Shown here: one piece after another, positions 7,695 to 16,198 of the stretch
Layout of the letters: each line of letters opens with the position of its first letter
Position numbering within the stretch: position 1 is the stretch's first letter
Assembly (NCBI RefSeq): GCF_014217625.1
Contig: NZ_CP043641.1
Coordinates: 4,216,001-4,280,000, forward strand
From: Leifsonia shinshuensis
GTDB lineage: Bacteria; Actinomycetota; Actinomycetes; Actinomycetales; Microbacteriaceae
DNA: 64,000 nucleotides
Direction of reading: 5' to 3'
Position numbers and translations under genes: made by a program
The notes under the pieces: generated by a model
Told to the model about the DNA's origin: nothing
Database searches by the model: none
The model's input: only the letters and a program-made list of their open reading frames with translations

Positions 7695-8486
7695 ATGGAC
7701 GGACGGATCCTGGTGACCGGCGGGACCGGCACCATCGGGCGGCGGCTGGTGCCGCTGTTGGAGGAACGCGGCGCGGTCGTGCGGGTGCTGACCCGGCACG
7801 CGCCCGACGCTGCGACGCAGGGCGCCGATCACCTGACCGGCGACGTGATGACCGGAGCGGGGCTCGGCGCCGCGATGGCCGGCACGGCGGTCGTCGTCCA
7901 CCTCGCCGGCGGCGCGAAGGGAGACGACGTCGCAGCGGCGAACGTCACAGCGGCTGCTGAGCGCGCGGGTGTGCGGCACGTGCTGACGCTCTCCGTGGTC
8001 GGCGCCGGCCGGATGCCGATCGGCTACTTCCGTGCCAAGGAGCAGGTGGAGGCGATCTTCGCGGCGTCGGCGGTCCCGTCGACCGTGCTGCGCGCGGCGC
8101 AGGTCCACCAGCTCGTGCTGCGGATGGCGGCCGGGCTGACGAAGCTGCCGGTCGCGCCGGCCCCACGCATCCGCTTCGAGCCGGTGGACGCGGAGGAGGT
8201 CGCCGAGCGGCTGGCCGAGCTCGCGCTGGGGGAGCCGGCGGGGCTCGCGGGGGAGCTGGCCGGCCCGGAGGTGCTGGAGGCCGAGGAGCTGCTGCGCCGG
8301 TACGCCGAGGCACGCGGCCTGCGCCGCCGCTTCGTGCGCTTCGGGCTGCCGGGAAAGGTCGGCGCGGCCTACCGCACCGACGCCAACCTGGCCGGCCCCG
8401 ACGCCGAGCGTGGCCGCATCACCTGGGCCGAATACCTCCGCTCGACGATCGAAGGGCACGTAAACGCCCCCAAAAGCGCGCTTTAG
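7695..8486 (+). CDS. NAD(P)-binding atypical SDR/NmrA-like oxidoreductase, ECF41 partner
   Basis: 263 residues. The N-terminal Rossmann motif is VTGGTGTIGRRL (TGxxGxxG type); a short-chain reductase-like core follows, lacking a clear YxxxK and resembling NmrA or atypical SDRs (YFRAKEQVEAIF). The start ATG 7695 is 4 nt after GGAGGGG. Divergence from an ECF41 sigma gene and the ECF41 promoter upstream make this the probable main regulon member; such partners are usually carboxymuconolactone decarboxylases, oxidoreductases or epimerases. Its last codons form the left arm of a 17-bp hairpin. Confidence 0.85.
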   Translation: MDGRILVTGGTGTIGRRLVPLLEERGAVVRVLTRHAPDAATQGADHLTGDVMTGAGLGAAMAGTAVVVHLAGGAKGDDVAAANVTAAAERAGVRHVLTLSVVGAGRMPIGYFRAKEQVEAIFAASAVPSTVLRAAQVHQLVLRMAAGLTKLPVAPAPRIRFEPVDAEEVAERLAELALGEPAGLAGELAGPEVLEAEELLRRYAEARGLRRRFVRFGLPGKVGAAYRTDANLAGPDAERGRITWAEYLRSTIEGHVNAPKSAL

Positions 8487-8502
8487 GGGCGTTTACGTGC
8501 CC
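8454..8502. terminator. Perfect 17-bp inverted repeat spanning the stop codon
   Basis: GGGCACGTAAACGCCCC (8454-8470) and its exact complement (8486-8502) flank a 15-nt loop. It lies between convergent genes (stop at 8484-8486; the lacI-type gene ends at 8524), so it probably terminates both transcripts. There is no U-tract. Confidence 0.65.
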
Positions 8503-8523
8503 TTCGGCGGAGGGGGCGGGGGT

Positions 8524-9573
8524 TCAGGCGGGGGCTGGGCCGCTGCTGTTGCGCACGATGAGCCGGGTCGGGAGGACGGAGGAGCGCACCGGCTCCGGCC
8601 TCCCCTCGATCTCGGCGATGAGCAGCTCGACCGCCCGGCGGCCGGTGGCCTCGAACTCCTGGTGGATGGTGGTCAGCGGAGGCCAGAACGAGTCAGACTC
8701 GGCCATGTCGTCGAAGCCGACCACGCTCACGTCGGCCGGAACGCGGCGGCCCGCCTCGTGCAGGGCGCGCAGCACGCCGAGCGCCATCTGGTCGTTCGCG
8801 GCGAACACCGCGGTGATCTCGGGGCGTGCGGCGATCTCCCGGCCGTATCCGTATCCCGCGGCCGTCGACCAGTCGCCGCGGAACACCTCAGGCACCGGAG
8901 CGCCTGCGGCCTCCAGAGTGTCCCGCCAGGCCTGCTCGCGGCGGGCCGCCGAGTACGAGTCGGCCGGGCCGGAGATGTGCCACACGGTCTCGTGGCCCAG
9001 CGACAGCAGGTGCTCGGTGGCCTGGCGTGCGCCCTCGGCCTGGTCGGTGTCCACCTGCGGGTAGTCCGGACGCTCGGTGGAGTCGATGACGACGACGGAG
9101 AGCCCGGACGGCAGCTCGACGTCGGCGCGGTCCACGATGTGCGCTTCGATGACGATGATGATCCCGTCCACCGCCTGCTCCAGCAGCCGGGTGAAAGCGA
9201 TGCTGACGTCCTGCTGGGTGGGTCGCTCCACCGGCACGACGGTGATCGAGTAGCCGGCGGTCGCTGCCGAGACGGCGATCGCGTCGAGCGTGCGCATGTT
9301 GCCGTAGGACGACAGCGTGAACATCACCACGCCGAGGTTGCGGAAGAGCCCGGAGCGCAGCGCCCGCGCCGCGCGGTTGGGGCGGTAGCCGAGCGCCTGC
9401 ATGGAGGCCAGGACCCGGTCGCGGGTGGCGGCCTCCACGTTGGTGAGGCCGTTGGCGACGCGCGAGACGGTCTGGGTGGAGACGCCGGCGTGCGCGGCGA
9501 CGTCGCCCAGCGACGGGCCGCGGGTGCGTCCGCCGCGGCGTGCGGGCGCCGGGTCGGCGATCGACTCGGTCAT
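8524..9573 (-). CDS. LacI-family transcriptional regulator of the beta-galactoside locus
   Basis: 349 residues from ATG 9573, preceded by GGGAGCT. The N-terminal HTH (PSLGDVAAHAGVSTQTVSRV) and hinge (YRPNRAARALRSG) are classic LacI; the rest is a periplasmic-binding-like effector domain (LGVVMFTLSSYGN, FAANDQMALGVLRAL, VSVVGFDDM). It is divergent from an ABC sugar transporter/GH35 operon, and two palindromic operators lie in the 184-bp gap, so it should be the galactoside-responsive repressor of that operon and possibly of itself. Confidence 0.93.
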   Translation of the reverse strand: MTESIADPAPARRGGRTRGPSLGDVAAHAGVSTQTVSRVANGLTNVEAATRDRVLASMQALGYRPNRAARALRSGLFRNLGVVMFTLSSYGNMRTLDAIAVSAATAGYSITVVPVERPTQQDVSIAFTRLLEQAVDGIIIVIEAHIVDRADVELPSGLSVVVIDSTERPDYPQVDTDQAEGARQATEHLLSLGHETVWHISGPADSYSAARREQAWRDTLEAAGAPVPEVFRGDWSTAAGYGYGREIAARPEITAVFAANDQMALGVLRALHEAGRRVPADVSVVGFDDMAESDSFWPPLTTIHQEFEATGRRAVELLIAEIEGRPEPVRSSVLPTRLIVRNSSGPAPA

Positions 9574-9645
9574 AGCTCCCCATTCTGGTGAAGGATCCCG
9601 CCGGAACCGGGTCGACGGACCGGGGGTCGAAAACTGCGCTTGCAT

Positions 9646-9663
9646 CATGTTGACGTCAACATG
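9646..9663. promoter_or_regulatory. LacI-type operator 1, perfect 18-bp palindrome
   Basis: CATGTTGACGTCAACATG is perfectly self-complementary and carries the central CG step typical of LacI-family operators. Confidence 0.8.
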
Positions 9664-9678
9664 CTAGGGTATGCAACC

Positions 9679-9698
9679 AGATGTTGACGTAAACATCT
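9679..9698. promoter_or_regulatory. LacI-type operator 2, near-perfect palindrome
   Basis: AGATGTTGACGTAAACATCT is palindromic except for one pair and shares the ATGTTGACGT core of operator 1. Centre-to-centre distance is 34 bp, about three helical turns, compatible with cooperative binding. Confidence 0.75.
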
Positions 9699-9757
9699 GC
9701 CGCGACCGCCGCGATGCACCGGCAGGGGCGGCGAGCACCGAATCACCGAGGAAGGCC

Positions 9758-10687
9758 ATGACAACGACGTCCCTCACGCCGACGGCCCCGCCGGCGTCCG
9801 CGCCGCGGCGGCGCCTCCGCCGCCCGCGCCGAGACTGGCGCGGCTGGGCCTTCGTGGCCCCGTTCCTGGTCGTGTTCGCCCTGATGATCGTCGCGCCGGT
9901 CGTCTACGCCCTCTACCTCAGCCTCTTCCGCCAGCAGCTCATCGGCGGCAACGCGTTCGTCGGGCTCGACAACTACGTCGCGCTGCTGCAGGACGGGAAG
10001 TTCTGGGAGTCCTTCGGCCGGGTCGCGCTCTTCCTGGTCGTCCAGGTGCCGATCATGCTCGCCCTCTCGCTCGTCGCGGCGCTCGCCCTCGACTCGGCCC
10101 GCCTGCACGGCGCCGGCTTCTTCCGCATCGCGCTGTTCCTGCCCTACGCCGTCCCCGGCGTCGTGGCCGCGTTGATCTGGGGCTTCATCTACGGCGACCA
10201 GTTCGGCCTGACGGCGAGCGTCAACCACCTGCTCGGCACGCAGCTGGCCCCGCTCGCCGGCCAGTGGATCCTCGGCTCGATCGGCAACATCGTGACCTGG
10301 GAGTTCATGGGCTACAACATGCTGATCTTCTACGCAGCGCTGCGGGTCATCCCGGGCGAGCTCTACGAGGCCGCCGAGATCGACGGCGCCGGCGCGTTCC
10401 GCACCGTGTTCAGCATCAAGCTGCCCGCGGTGCGCGGCGCGATCGTCATCGCGACGATCTTCTCGATCATCGGCAGCTTCCAGCTCTTCAACGAGCCGAA
10501 CCTGCTCAAGCAGCTGGCGCCCAACGCGATCAGCAGCTACTTCACCCCCAACATGTACGCCTACAACCTGTCGTTCGCCGGTCAGCAGTTCAACTACGCG
10601 GCCACGGTCGCGATCGTGATGGGCGTCATCACCGCGGTGATCGCCTACGTCGTCCAGCTCCGCGGCTCGCGCAAGGAGGTCCGCTGA
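9758..10687 (+). CDS. ABC sugar transporter permease, MalF-like
   Basis: 309 residues from ATG 9758 behind GAGGAAGG; an earlier in-frame start would lie inside operator 2. Six membrane helices are expected (for example GWAFVAPFLVVFALMIVAPVV). The EAA loop EAAEIDGAGAFRTVFSIKLP, which contacts the ATPase, sits about 90 residues from the C-terminus. The stop overlaps the next start by one base (TGATG), indicating coupled translation. Carbohydrate uptake type 1 family. Confidence 0.92.
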   Translation: MTTTSLTPTAPPASAPRRRLRRPRRDWRGWAFVAPFLVVFALMIVAPVVYALYLSLFRQQLIGGNAFVGLDNYVALLQDGKFWESFGRVALFLVVQVPIMLALSLVAALALDSARLHGAGFFRIALFLPYAVPGVVAALIWGFIYGDQFGLTASVNHLLGTQLAPLAGQWILGSIGNIVTWEFMGYNMLIFYAALRVIPGELYEAAEIDGAGAFRTVFSIKLPAVRGAIVIATIFSIIGSFQLFNEPNLLKQLAPNAISSYFTPNMYAYNLSFAGQQFNYAATVAIVMGVITAVIAYVVQLRGSRKEVR

Positions 10688-11625
10688 TGACCGCGCTCAC
10701 CGAACGCACACGCAAGGCGCCCTCCCGCGCCGCCGCCCGATCCAACCGCGTCGCCCGCGCGGCCGCACCGGCCTCCGGCCGCCGCAGCCGCAAGTCGACC
10801 GCGCTGACGATCGTGATGATCGTGTTCACGATCTACTCGTTCGTGCCGCTGATCTGGCTGATCGTCAACGCGACCAAGAGCCAGCCGGACCTGTACTCGT
10901 CCTTCGGGCTCTGGTTCGGCAAGGACTTCAACCTCTTCCAGAACATCGCGCAGCTGTTCACGTACCGCGACGGCATCTTCCTGCAGTGGCTGGGCAACAC
11001 CCTCCTCTACGTGGTCGTCGGAGCGGGTGGGGCGACCCTGCTGGCGACGGTCGCCGGCTACGGGATGGCGAAGTTCAACTTCCCCGGCAAGCGGGCGGTG
11101 TTCGCCATCGTGCTCGGCGCGATCGCGGTGCCCGGCACGGCGCTGGCCGTCCCGACCTTCCTCATGTTCAGCCAGGTGGGGCTCACGAACACCCCGTGGG
11201 CGGTCATCCTGCCGTCGCTGATCAGCCCGTTCGGGTTCTACCTGATCTGGACCTACGCCAGCGAGGCGATCCCCACCGAGCTGCTGGAGGCCGCCCGGAT
11301 GGACGGCGCGGGCGAGTTCCGCACCTTCTTCACCATCTCCCTCCGCCTCCTCGCCCCCGGTGTCGTGACCGTCGCGCTGTTCGCGATCGTCGCCACCTGG
11401 AACAACTACTTCCTGCCGCTCATCATGCTGAGCGATCCGACCTGGTACCCCCTCACGGTCGGCCTCAGCCAGTGGAGCGCGCAGGCGACCGGGGTCGGTG
11501 CCCAGCCGATCTTCAACCTCGTGATCACCGGCTCGCTCGTCACGATCATCCCGATCGTGGCCGCGTTCCTGGTGCTCCAGCGCTACTGGCAGTCGGGTCT
11601 GGCCGCCGGAAGCGTCAAGCAGTGA
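10687..11625 (+). CDS. ABC sugar transporter permease, MalG-like
   Basis: 312 residues. A basic, Arg/Ala-rich cytoplasmic tail of about 38 residues precedes six predicted helices. The EAA loop (EAARMDGAGEFRTFFTISLR) and the final FNLVITGSLVTIIPIVAAFL helix are typical of MalG-type subunits. It pairs with the preceding permease. No ATPase gene is in the cluster, so a shared MsiK-type ATPase encoded elsewhere is inferred, as is usual in Actinobacteria. Confidence 0.92.
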   Translation: MTALTERTRKAPSRAAARSNRVARAAAPASGRRSRKSTALTIVMIVFTIYSFVPLIWLIVNATKSQPDLYSSFGLWFGKDFNLFQNIAQLFTYRDGIFLQWLGNTLLYVVVGAGGATLLATVAGYGMAKFNFPGKRAVFAIVLGAIAVPGTALAVPTFLMFSQVGLTNTPWAVILPSLISPFGFYLIWTYASEAIPTELLEAARMDGAGEFRTFFTISLRLLAPGVVTVALFAIVATWNNYFLPLIMLSDPTWYPLTVGLSQWSAQATGVGAQPIFNLVITGSLVTIIPIVAAFLVLQRYWQSGLAAGSVKQ

Positions 11626-11672
11626 ACACAGCACCTCCCTCCCACCCACAAGGAAGTGAAAGGAACACCACC

Positions 11673-13019
11673 ATGAAGCGCATCCTGCGTTCACGGAGCC
11701 TCCGTCGCGTCGCAACAGCCGTCGTGGCGACCGCCGTCATCGGCGCGTCGCTCGCGGCGTGCTCGTCGGGCTCCAACTCCGGCGGCGGCAGCGCCTCCGA
11801 CATCGACGCGGCCCTCAAGCAGGGCGGCACCATCACGTACTGGTCGTGGACGCCGTCCGCCGAGGCCCAGGTCGCCGCGTTCGAGAAGGCCTACCCGAAG
11901 GTGAAGGTCAAGCTCGTCAACGCCGGCACCAACACGACCGAGTACACCAAGCTCCAGAACGCCATCAAGGCCGGCTCGGGCGCGCCCGACGTCGCGCAGG
12001 TCGAGTACTACGCCATCCCGCAGTTCGCCCTCGGCGACGCGCTCGTCGACCTGAAGCAGTACGGCTTCGACTCGCTGAAGAGCGACTACACGCCCGGGCC
12101 CTGGGGCTCCGTGAACGTCGGCGGCAAGCTCGTCGGCCTCCCGCAGGACAGCGGCCCCATGGCGATGTTCTACAACAAGACCGTCTTCGACAAGTACGGC
12201 CTGACCGTGCCGAAGACCTGGGACGAGTACGTCGCCGACGCGCAGAAGCTGCACGCCGCCGACCCGAACGCCTACATCACCAGCGACTCGGGCGACTCCG
12301 GCTTCACCACCTCGATGATCTGGCAGGCCGGCGGCCGGCCGTTCCAGGTCGACGGCACCAAGGTGTCGATCAACCTGCAGGACGAGGGCACCAAGAAGTG
12401 GACCGCCACCTGGGACAAGCTGGTGCAGGGCAAGCTGCTCTCCACCGTCCCCGGCTGGAGCGACGACTGGTTCAAGGCGCTCGGCAACGGCTCGATCGCG
12501 ACCCTGGTCACCGGCGCCTGGATGCCCGGCGTGCTGGAGTCCTCGGTCAAGGACGGCTCCGGCCAGTGGCGCGTCGCGCCCATCCCCACCTACGACGGCA
12601 CCCCGACGAACGCGGAGAACGGCGGCGGTGCGCAGGTCGTGCTCAAGCAGTCGAAGAACCAGGCGCTCGCCGCGGGCTTCCTCAAGTGGCTGAACAACGA
12701 CCCGGCGTCGATCAAGGTGTTTCTGCAGTCCGGCGGCTTCCCGTCCACGACCAAGGACCTCAACTCCTCTGACTTCCTCGCCCAGGCTCCGGAGTACTTC
12801 GGCGGCCAGAAGATCAACGAGGTGCTCGTGGACGGCGCGAAGAACGTCTCGACCGGGTGGCAGTACCTGCCCTTCCAGGTCTACGCGAACAGCATCTACG
12901 GCGACACCGTCGGCCAGTCGTACACGTCGAACTCCAGCCTGAACCCCGGCCTGCAGGCCTGGCAGAAGGCGCTGGTCAGCTACGGCAACCAGCAGGGCTT
13001 CACGGTCACCGGCAAGTAA
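11673..13019 (+). CDS. Extracellular sugar-binding lipoprotein of the ABC transporter
   Basis: 448 residues. A lipoprotein signal peptide ends in the lipobox LAAC at about residue 29, followed by a Ser/Gly-rich tether. The mature part has the cluster 1 solute-binding fold (TITYWSWTPSAEAQVAAFEK, GSGAPDVAQVEYYAIPQFA, AGFLKWLNNDPAS). It captures the oligosaccharide or galactoside for the two upstream permeases. A strong hairpin follows it, which may raise its mRNA level relative to the downstream enzyme. Confidence 0.92.
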   Translation: MKRILRSRSLRRVATAVVATAVIGASLAACSSGSNSGGGSASDIDAALKQGGTITYWSWTPSAEAQVAAFEKAYPKVKVKLVNAGTNTTEYTKLQNAIKAGSGAPDVAQVEYYAIPQFALGDALVDLKQYGFDSLKSDYTPGPWGSVNVGGKLVGLPQDSGPMAMFYNKTVFDKYGLTVPKTWDEYVADAQKLHAADPNAYITSDSGDSGFTTSMIWQAGGRPFQVDGTKVSINLQDEGTKKWTATWDKLVQGKLLSTVPGWSDDWFKALGNGSIATLVTGAWMPGVLESSVKDGSGQWRVAPIPTYDGTPTNAENGGGAQVVLKQSKNQALAAGFLKWLNNDPASIKVFLQSGGFPSTTKDLNSSDFLAQAPEYFGGQKINEVLVDGAKNVSTGWQYLPFQVYANSIYGDTVGQSYTSNSSLNPGLQAWQKALVSYGNQQGFTVTGK

Positions 13020-13048
13020 TCCCCCTCCGCCGCAAGAAACAGTCCCGG

Positions 13049-13084
13049 CCCTCGGGCGTCCGCCGTTCGGCGGGCGCCCGAGGG
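13049..13084 (+). terminator. 16-bp hairpin between the binding-protein and GH35 genes
   Basis: CCCTCGGGCGTCCGCC pairs with GGCGGGCGCCCGAGGG around a GTTC loop (one G-U pair). No U-tract follows, and the right arm touches the AGGAGG of the next gene. It probably stabilises the upstream mRNA or acts as a partial terminator. Confidence 0.6.
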
Positions 13085-13096
13085 AGGAGAGAGCAC

Positions 13097-14869
13097 ATGA
13101 GCACCTTCGAGATCGCCGGGGACGACTTCCTCCTCGACGGCCGTCCCCACCGCATCCTGTCCGGGGCGATCCACTACTTCCGCGTCCACCCCGACGACTG
13201 GGCCGACCGCATCCGCAAGGCGCGGCTGATGGGCTTGAACACCGTCGAGACGTACGTGCCGTGGAACGCCCACGAGCCGCAGCCGGGCGAGTGGACGGCG
13301 GAGGGCGCGCTCGACCTCGCGCGCTTCCTGCGCACGGTGCAGGAGGAGGGGATGCACGCGATCGTGCGGCCCGGCCCGTACATCTGCGCCGAGTGGGACA
13401 ACGGCGGGCTGCCCGCTTGGCTGTTCACCGACCCGTCCGTCGGCATCCGGCGCTCCGAGCCGGTGTTCCTCGCGGCGGTCACTGCGTTCCTGGAGCGCGT
13501 GCTCGCAATCGTCCGCCCGCTGCAGGTGACCGAGGGCGGCCCGGTGCTGCTCGTGCAGGTCGAGAACGAGTACGGCGCCTACGGCGACGACAAGGACTAC
13601 CTCCGGCACCTGGTGAAGGTCTTCCAGGGCGCGGGCATCACGGTGCCGCTCACCACCGTCGACCAGCCCGAGCCGGCGATGCTCGAGAACGGCTCGCTGC
13701 CCGGCCTGCTCAAGACGGCCTCCTTCGGCTCCCGCTCGCGCGAGCGGCTCGCCACCCTGCGCGAGCACCAGCCGGCCGGACCGCTGATGTGCTCCGAGTT
13801 CTGGGACGGCTGGTTCGACCACTGGGGCGCGCACCACCACACGACGTCCGTCGAGCAGTCCGCCGCCGACCTGGACGAGCTGCTGGCGCTCGGCGCGTCG
13901 GTGAACATCTACATGTTCCACGGCGGCACCAACTTCGGCTTCACCAACGGCGCCAACGACAAGGGCGTCTACCAGCCCATCGTCACGAGCTACGACTACG
14001 ACGCCCCACTGGATGAGGCGGGGGAGCCGACCGAGAAGTTCTGGGCATTCCGCGAGGTGATCGCCAAGCACGCGCCGGTGCCGGCGGAGGAGCCCGTCGT
14101 CGCCGCCGCGGCACCCGCGTTCAGCGTGCCGTTCCTCGACGCCGTGCCGCTGTTCGCGGTCGCCCCGAAGCTGGGCGACTGGCAGCACACCGATGACCTG
14201 CCGACGTTCGACGCGCTCGGCCACTACGCGGGCCTCGGGCTGTACCGCACCGAGATCGACACGACCGAGCCCGCCGTCCTCGAGTTCGGGGAGGTGCGCG
14301 ACCGAGCCTACGTGTTCGTCGGGTCCACACGCGTCGGCGTGCTCGCCCGCGACCACCACGACAGTGCGATCACCCTCTCACCGAGCCGCGGCACACTGAC
14401 CGTGCTGGTCGAGGACCAGGGCCGCGTCGATTACGGCCCCCGGATCGGTGAGCCCAAGGGCCTGATCGGCCCCGCGCGGCTGAACGGTGAGAGCCTCTGC
14501 CGCTGGAGCGTCCTGCCGCTGCGCCTGCCGTCGCTGGACGCCGTGCGCGCCGAGCTCGACGCCGCAGGCGCCGCCGTGGAGCAGGAGCCGGAGCGGCTCG
14601 CCGGGCCGGTGTTCGCGCGCGCGAGCTTCGAGCTGGAGGAGGCGGGGACGCTGTTCCTCGACACCACCGGCTGGGGAAAGGGTGTCGCCTGGATCAACGG
14701 CTTCAACCTCGGCCGCTACTGGACCCGAGGCCCCCAGGAGACGCTGCACGTCCCCGCGCCGGTCACTCGCGCCGGCCGCAACGAGCTCGTGATCCTGGAG
14801 CTGGAGTCCGCTGCCGACGCGACCGCGGACTTCGTCCCCGAACCGCGCCTCGGCCACACCGACTTCTGA
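13097..14869 (+). CDS. Beta-galactosidase, glycoside hydrolase family 35
   Basis: 590 residues without a signal peptide, so cytoplasmic. The GH35 barrel has the proton-donor motif VENEYGAYG (donor glutamate about 158) and the nucleophile motif SEFWDGW (glutamate about 234); the closing GWGKGVAWINGFNLGRYW is characteristic of the C-terminal jelly-roll of this family. It follows the ABC uptake genes and likely hydrolyses the imported beta-galactoside. The start has GGAGGAGAG upstream. Confidence 0.95.
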   Translation: MSTFEIAGDDFLLDGRPHRILSGAIHYFRVHPDDWADRIRKARLMGLNTVETYVPWNAHEPQPGEWTAEGALDLARFLRTVQEEGMHAIVRPGPYICAEWDNGGLPAWLFTDPSVGIRRSEPVFLAAVTAFLERVLAIVRPLQVTEGGPVLLVQVENEYGAYGDDKDYLRHLVKVFQGAGITVPLTTVDQPEPAMLENGSLPGLLKTASFGSRSRERLATLREHQPAGPLMCSEFWDGWFDHWGAHHHTTSVEQSAADLDELLALGASVNIYMFHGGTNFGFTNGANDKGVYQPIVTSYDYDAPLDEAGEPTEKFWAFREVIAKHAPVPAEEPVVAAAAPAFSVPFLDAVPLFAVAPKLGDWQHTDDLPTFDALGHYAGLGLYRTEIDTTEPAVLEFGEVRDRAYVFVGSTRVGVLARDHHDSAITLSPSRGTLTVLVEDQGRVDYGPRIGEPKGLIGPARLNGESLCRWSVLPLRLPSLDAVRAELDAAGAAVEQEPERLAGPVFARASFELEEAGTLFLDTTGWGKGVAWINGFNLGRYWTRGPQETLHVPAPVTRAGRNELVILELESAADATADFVPEPRLGHTDF

Positions 14870-14885
14870 CGCCCCTCGGCAGAGG

Positions 14886-15233
14886 TCAGGAGGGGTCGAG
14901 GTCGCGGCGGTCGCGCAGCTCGGCCTCCAGCTGCCGGATCTTGTCATCCTCGATCTCGCGCTCGAGCGCGGCGAGCTGCTCCTCGGTCGACAGTGGTCGC
15001 GTCACCGGCGCCTGGTACCCGCGCGCGACCGTCGTCCGCCGCGGGCGCGAAAACGTGCCGCCGTACTCGCGCCCGATGGCGAACCACAGGACCCCGCCGA
15101 TCAGCGGCAGCAGGATCACGATGAAGATCCAGGCCACCTTCGGCAGGTGCTTCACCTGACTGCTGTCGCGCAGGATGATGTCGATCAGCGCGACGACGAA
15201 GAAGACGAGGATCAGCAGAGGGACGACGGCCAT
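14886..15233 (-). CDS. Small membrane protein with PLDc_N-type (phospholipase D nuclease N-terminal) domain
   Basis: 115 residues with two membrane segments (about 3-20 and 34-53) around a short charged loop (DIILRDSSQVKHLPKVAWI). The pattern, including WFAIGREYGG, matches the PLDc_N two-helix domain common in actinobacterial proteins of unknown role. The C-terminal half is charged and probably coiled-coil (STEEQLAALEREIEDDKIR). Function unknown. Confidence 0.75.
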   Translation of the reverse strand: MAVVPLLILVFFVVALIDIILRDSSQVKHLPKVAWIFIVILLPLIGGVLWFAIGREYGGTFSRPRRTTVARGYQAPVTRPLSTEEQLAALEREIEDDKIRQLEAELRDRRDLDPS

Positions 15234-15258
15234 CCGCCGAGTCTAGGGGGAGCCCCGC

Positions 15259-15588
15259 TCACTCCCAGACCATGAACGGCCGCAATTCCAGCTGGCCGTT
15301 GCGGGCCATCGGGTGCCGGGAGGCGATCTCGATGGCCTCGTCCAGGTCCTCGACCTCCAGGATGTCGAAGCCGCAGATCACCTCTTTCGTCTCGGTGAAG
15401 GGCCCGTCGGTCACGTAGCGCTTGCCGTCGCGCACGCGGACGACGCGCGACTCGGACTGCGGCTGGAGCACCTCCCCGATGATCCGCTTGCCGCTGGCGT
15501 CGAGCGGGTCCACCCAGAGGTCGACGTCCGACTCGTCGCTCTCGGTGTCCGGCTGGGAGTCGGTGATCACGAACATCATGTACTTCAT
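15259..15588 (-). CDS. YCII/DGPF-domain protein (second copy)
   Basis: 109 residues beginning MKYMMFVITDSQ, with the DGPF signature in VTDGPFTETKEVICGFDILE. It is a distant paralogue of the protein at 5905. It follows a membrane-protein gene on the same strand by 33 bp, and GAAAGGA lies before the start. Biochemical role unknown. Confidence 0.85.
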   Translation of the reverse strand: MKYMMFVITDSQPDTESDESDVDLWVDPLDASGKRIIGEVLQPQSESRVVRVRDGKRYVTDGPFTETKEVICGFDILEVEDLDEAIEIASRHPMARNGQLELRPFMVWE

Positions 15589-15621
15589 CGCGTGGTGTCC
15601 TTTCGTAAATCGGTTGTCGGT

Positions 15622-16086
15622 TCACTGGGACGTCGAACGGAGCGGCCGCCGGTCGACATTTCCGTTCTCCCGGATGAGCCGGTGGACGACATACTCCACC
15701 GTCCCCGCCACGACCCCGGCGCCGAGCGGCTCGCTGAACCAGCCGAGGTAGGTCGCCGGGGTGGTCAGCCAGAGGAGGGTGTAGCCGACGAAAGCGACGA
15801 CGAACGCGCTCGCCGTGGCGCAGACGTGACGCCACCAGTGCACGCCCCCCGGGCGGGCGCGGGCGAACCAGGCGTAGTGGACGGCCGCGCTGAGGAAGCC
15901 GACCCCGGCGGCGGCCGGGCCGTACAGGAAGAGCTGCGGGCTGAGCAGCTCGCGCTTGGTGTCGCTGCCCAGTTCGTAGTCGAGGATGTGCAGGAAGCCG
16001 ACGGCGGCGCCCGCGAGCACGCCGGTGATCAGGATGACGAGGCGCGCGTCCCTCCCGAGCAGCGGGTGGTGGTGCGCGGTCGTCAC
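15622..16086 (-). CDS. Uncharacterised four-helix membrane protein
   Basis: 154 residues with about four hydrophobic helices (about 14-32, 50-66, 84-106, 118-136) and a His-rich N-terminus (TTAHHHPLLGRD). I recognise no family. It is upstream of the second DGPF gene and may be co-transcribed with it. It is divergent from the iron-boxed flavoprotein gene at 16199. Confidence 0.65.
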   Translation of the reverse strand: MTTAHHHPLLGRDARLVILITGVLAGAAVGFLHILDYELGSDTKRELLSPQLFLYGPAAAGVGFLSAAVHYAWFARARPGGVHWWRHVCATASAFVVAFVGYTLLWLTTPATYLGWFSEPLGAGVVAGTVEYVVHRLIRENGNVDRRPLRSTSQ

Positions 16087-16139
16087 GGGGCCGACGATAC
16101 TGTGCGGCGGCCGGAGCCGTCCAGCGTTTGCCGAGTCGG

Positions 16140-16158
16140 TTAGTGTAGCCTTACCTTA
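16140..16158. promoter_or_regulatory. DtxR/IdeR iron box
   Basis: TTAGTGTAGCCTTACCTTA agrees with the TTAGGTTAGGCTAACCTAA consensus at 14 of 19 positions and lies 41 bp before a siderophore-interacting protein gene, a standard member of the iron regulon. Confidence 0.7.
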
Positions 16159-16198
16159 CTCGTTGTCCCGCCCTCCCACCGGCCCGAAGGGAACCGCT

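Noticed and set aside
15986..16198. N-terminal extension of the siderophore-interacting protein to ATG 15986
   Set aside because: It would run through the iron box and overlap the divergent gene; GTG 16199 has a ribosome-binding site and begins at the family N-terminus.
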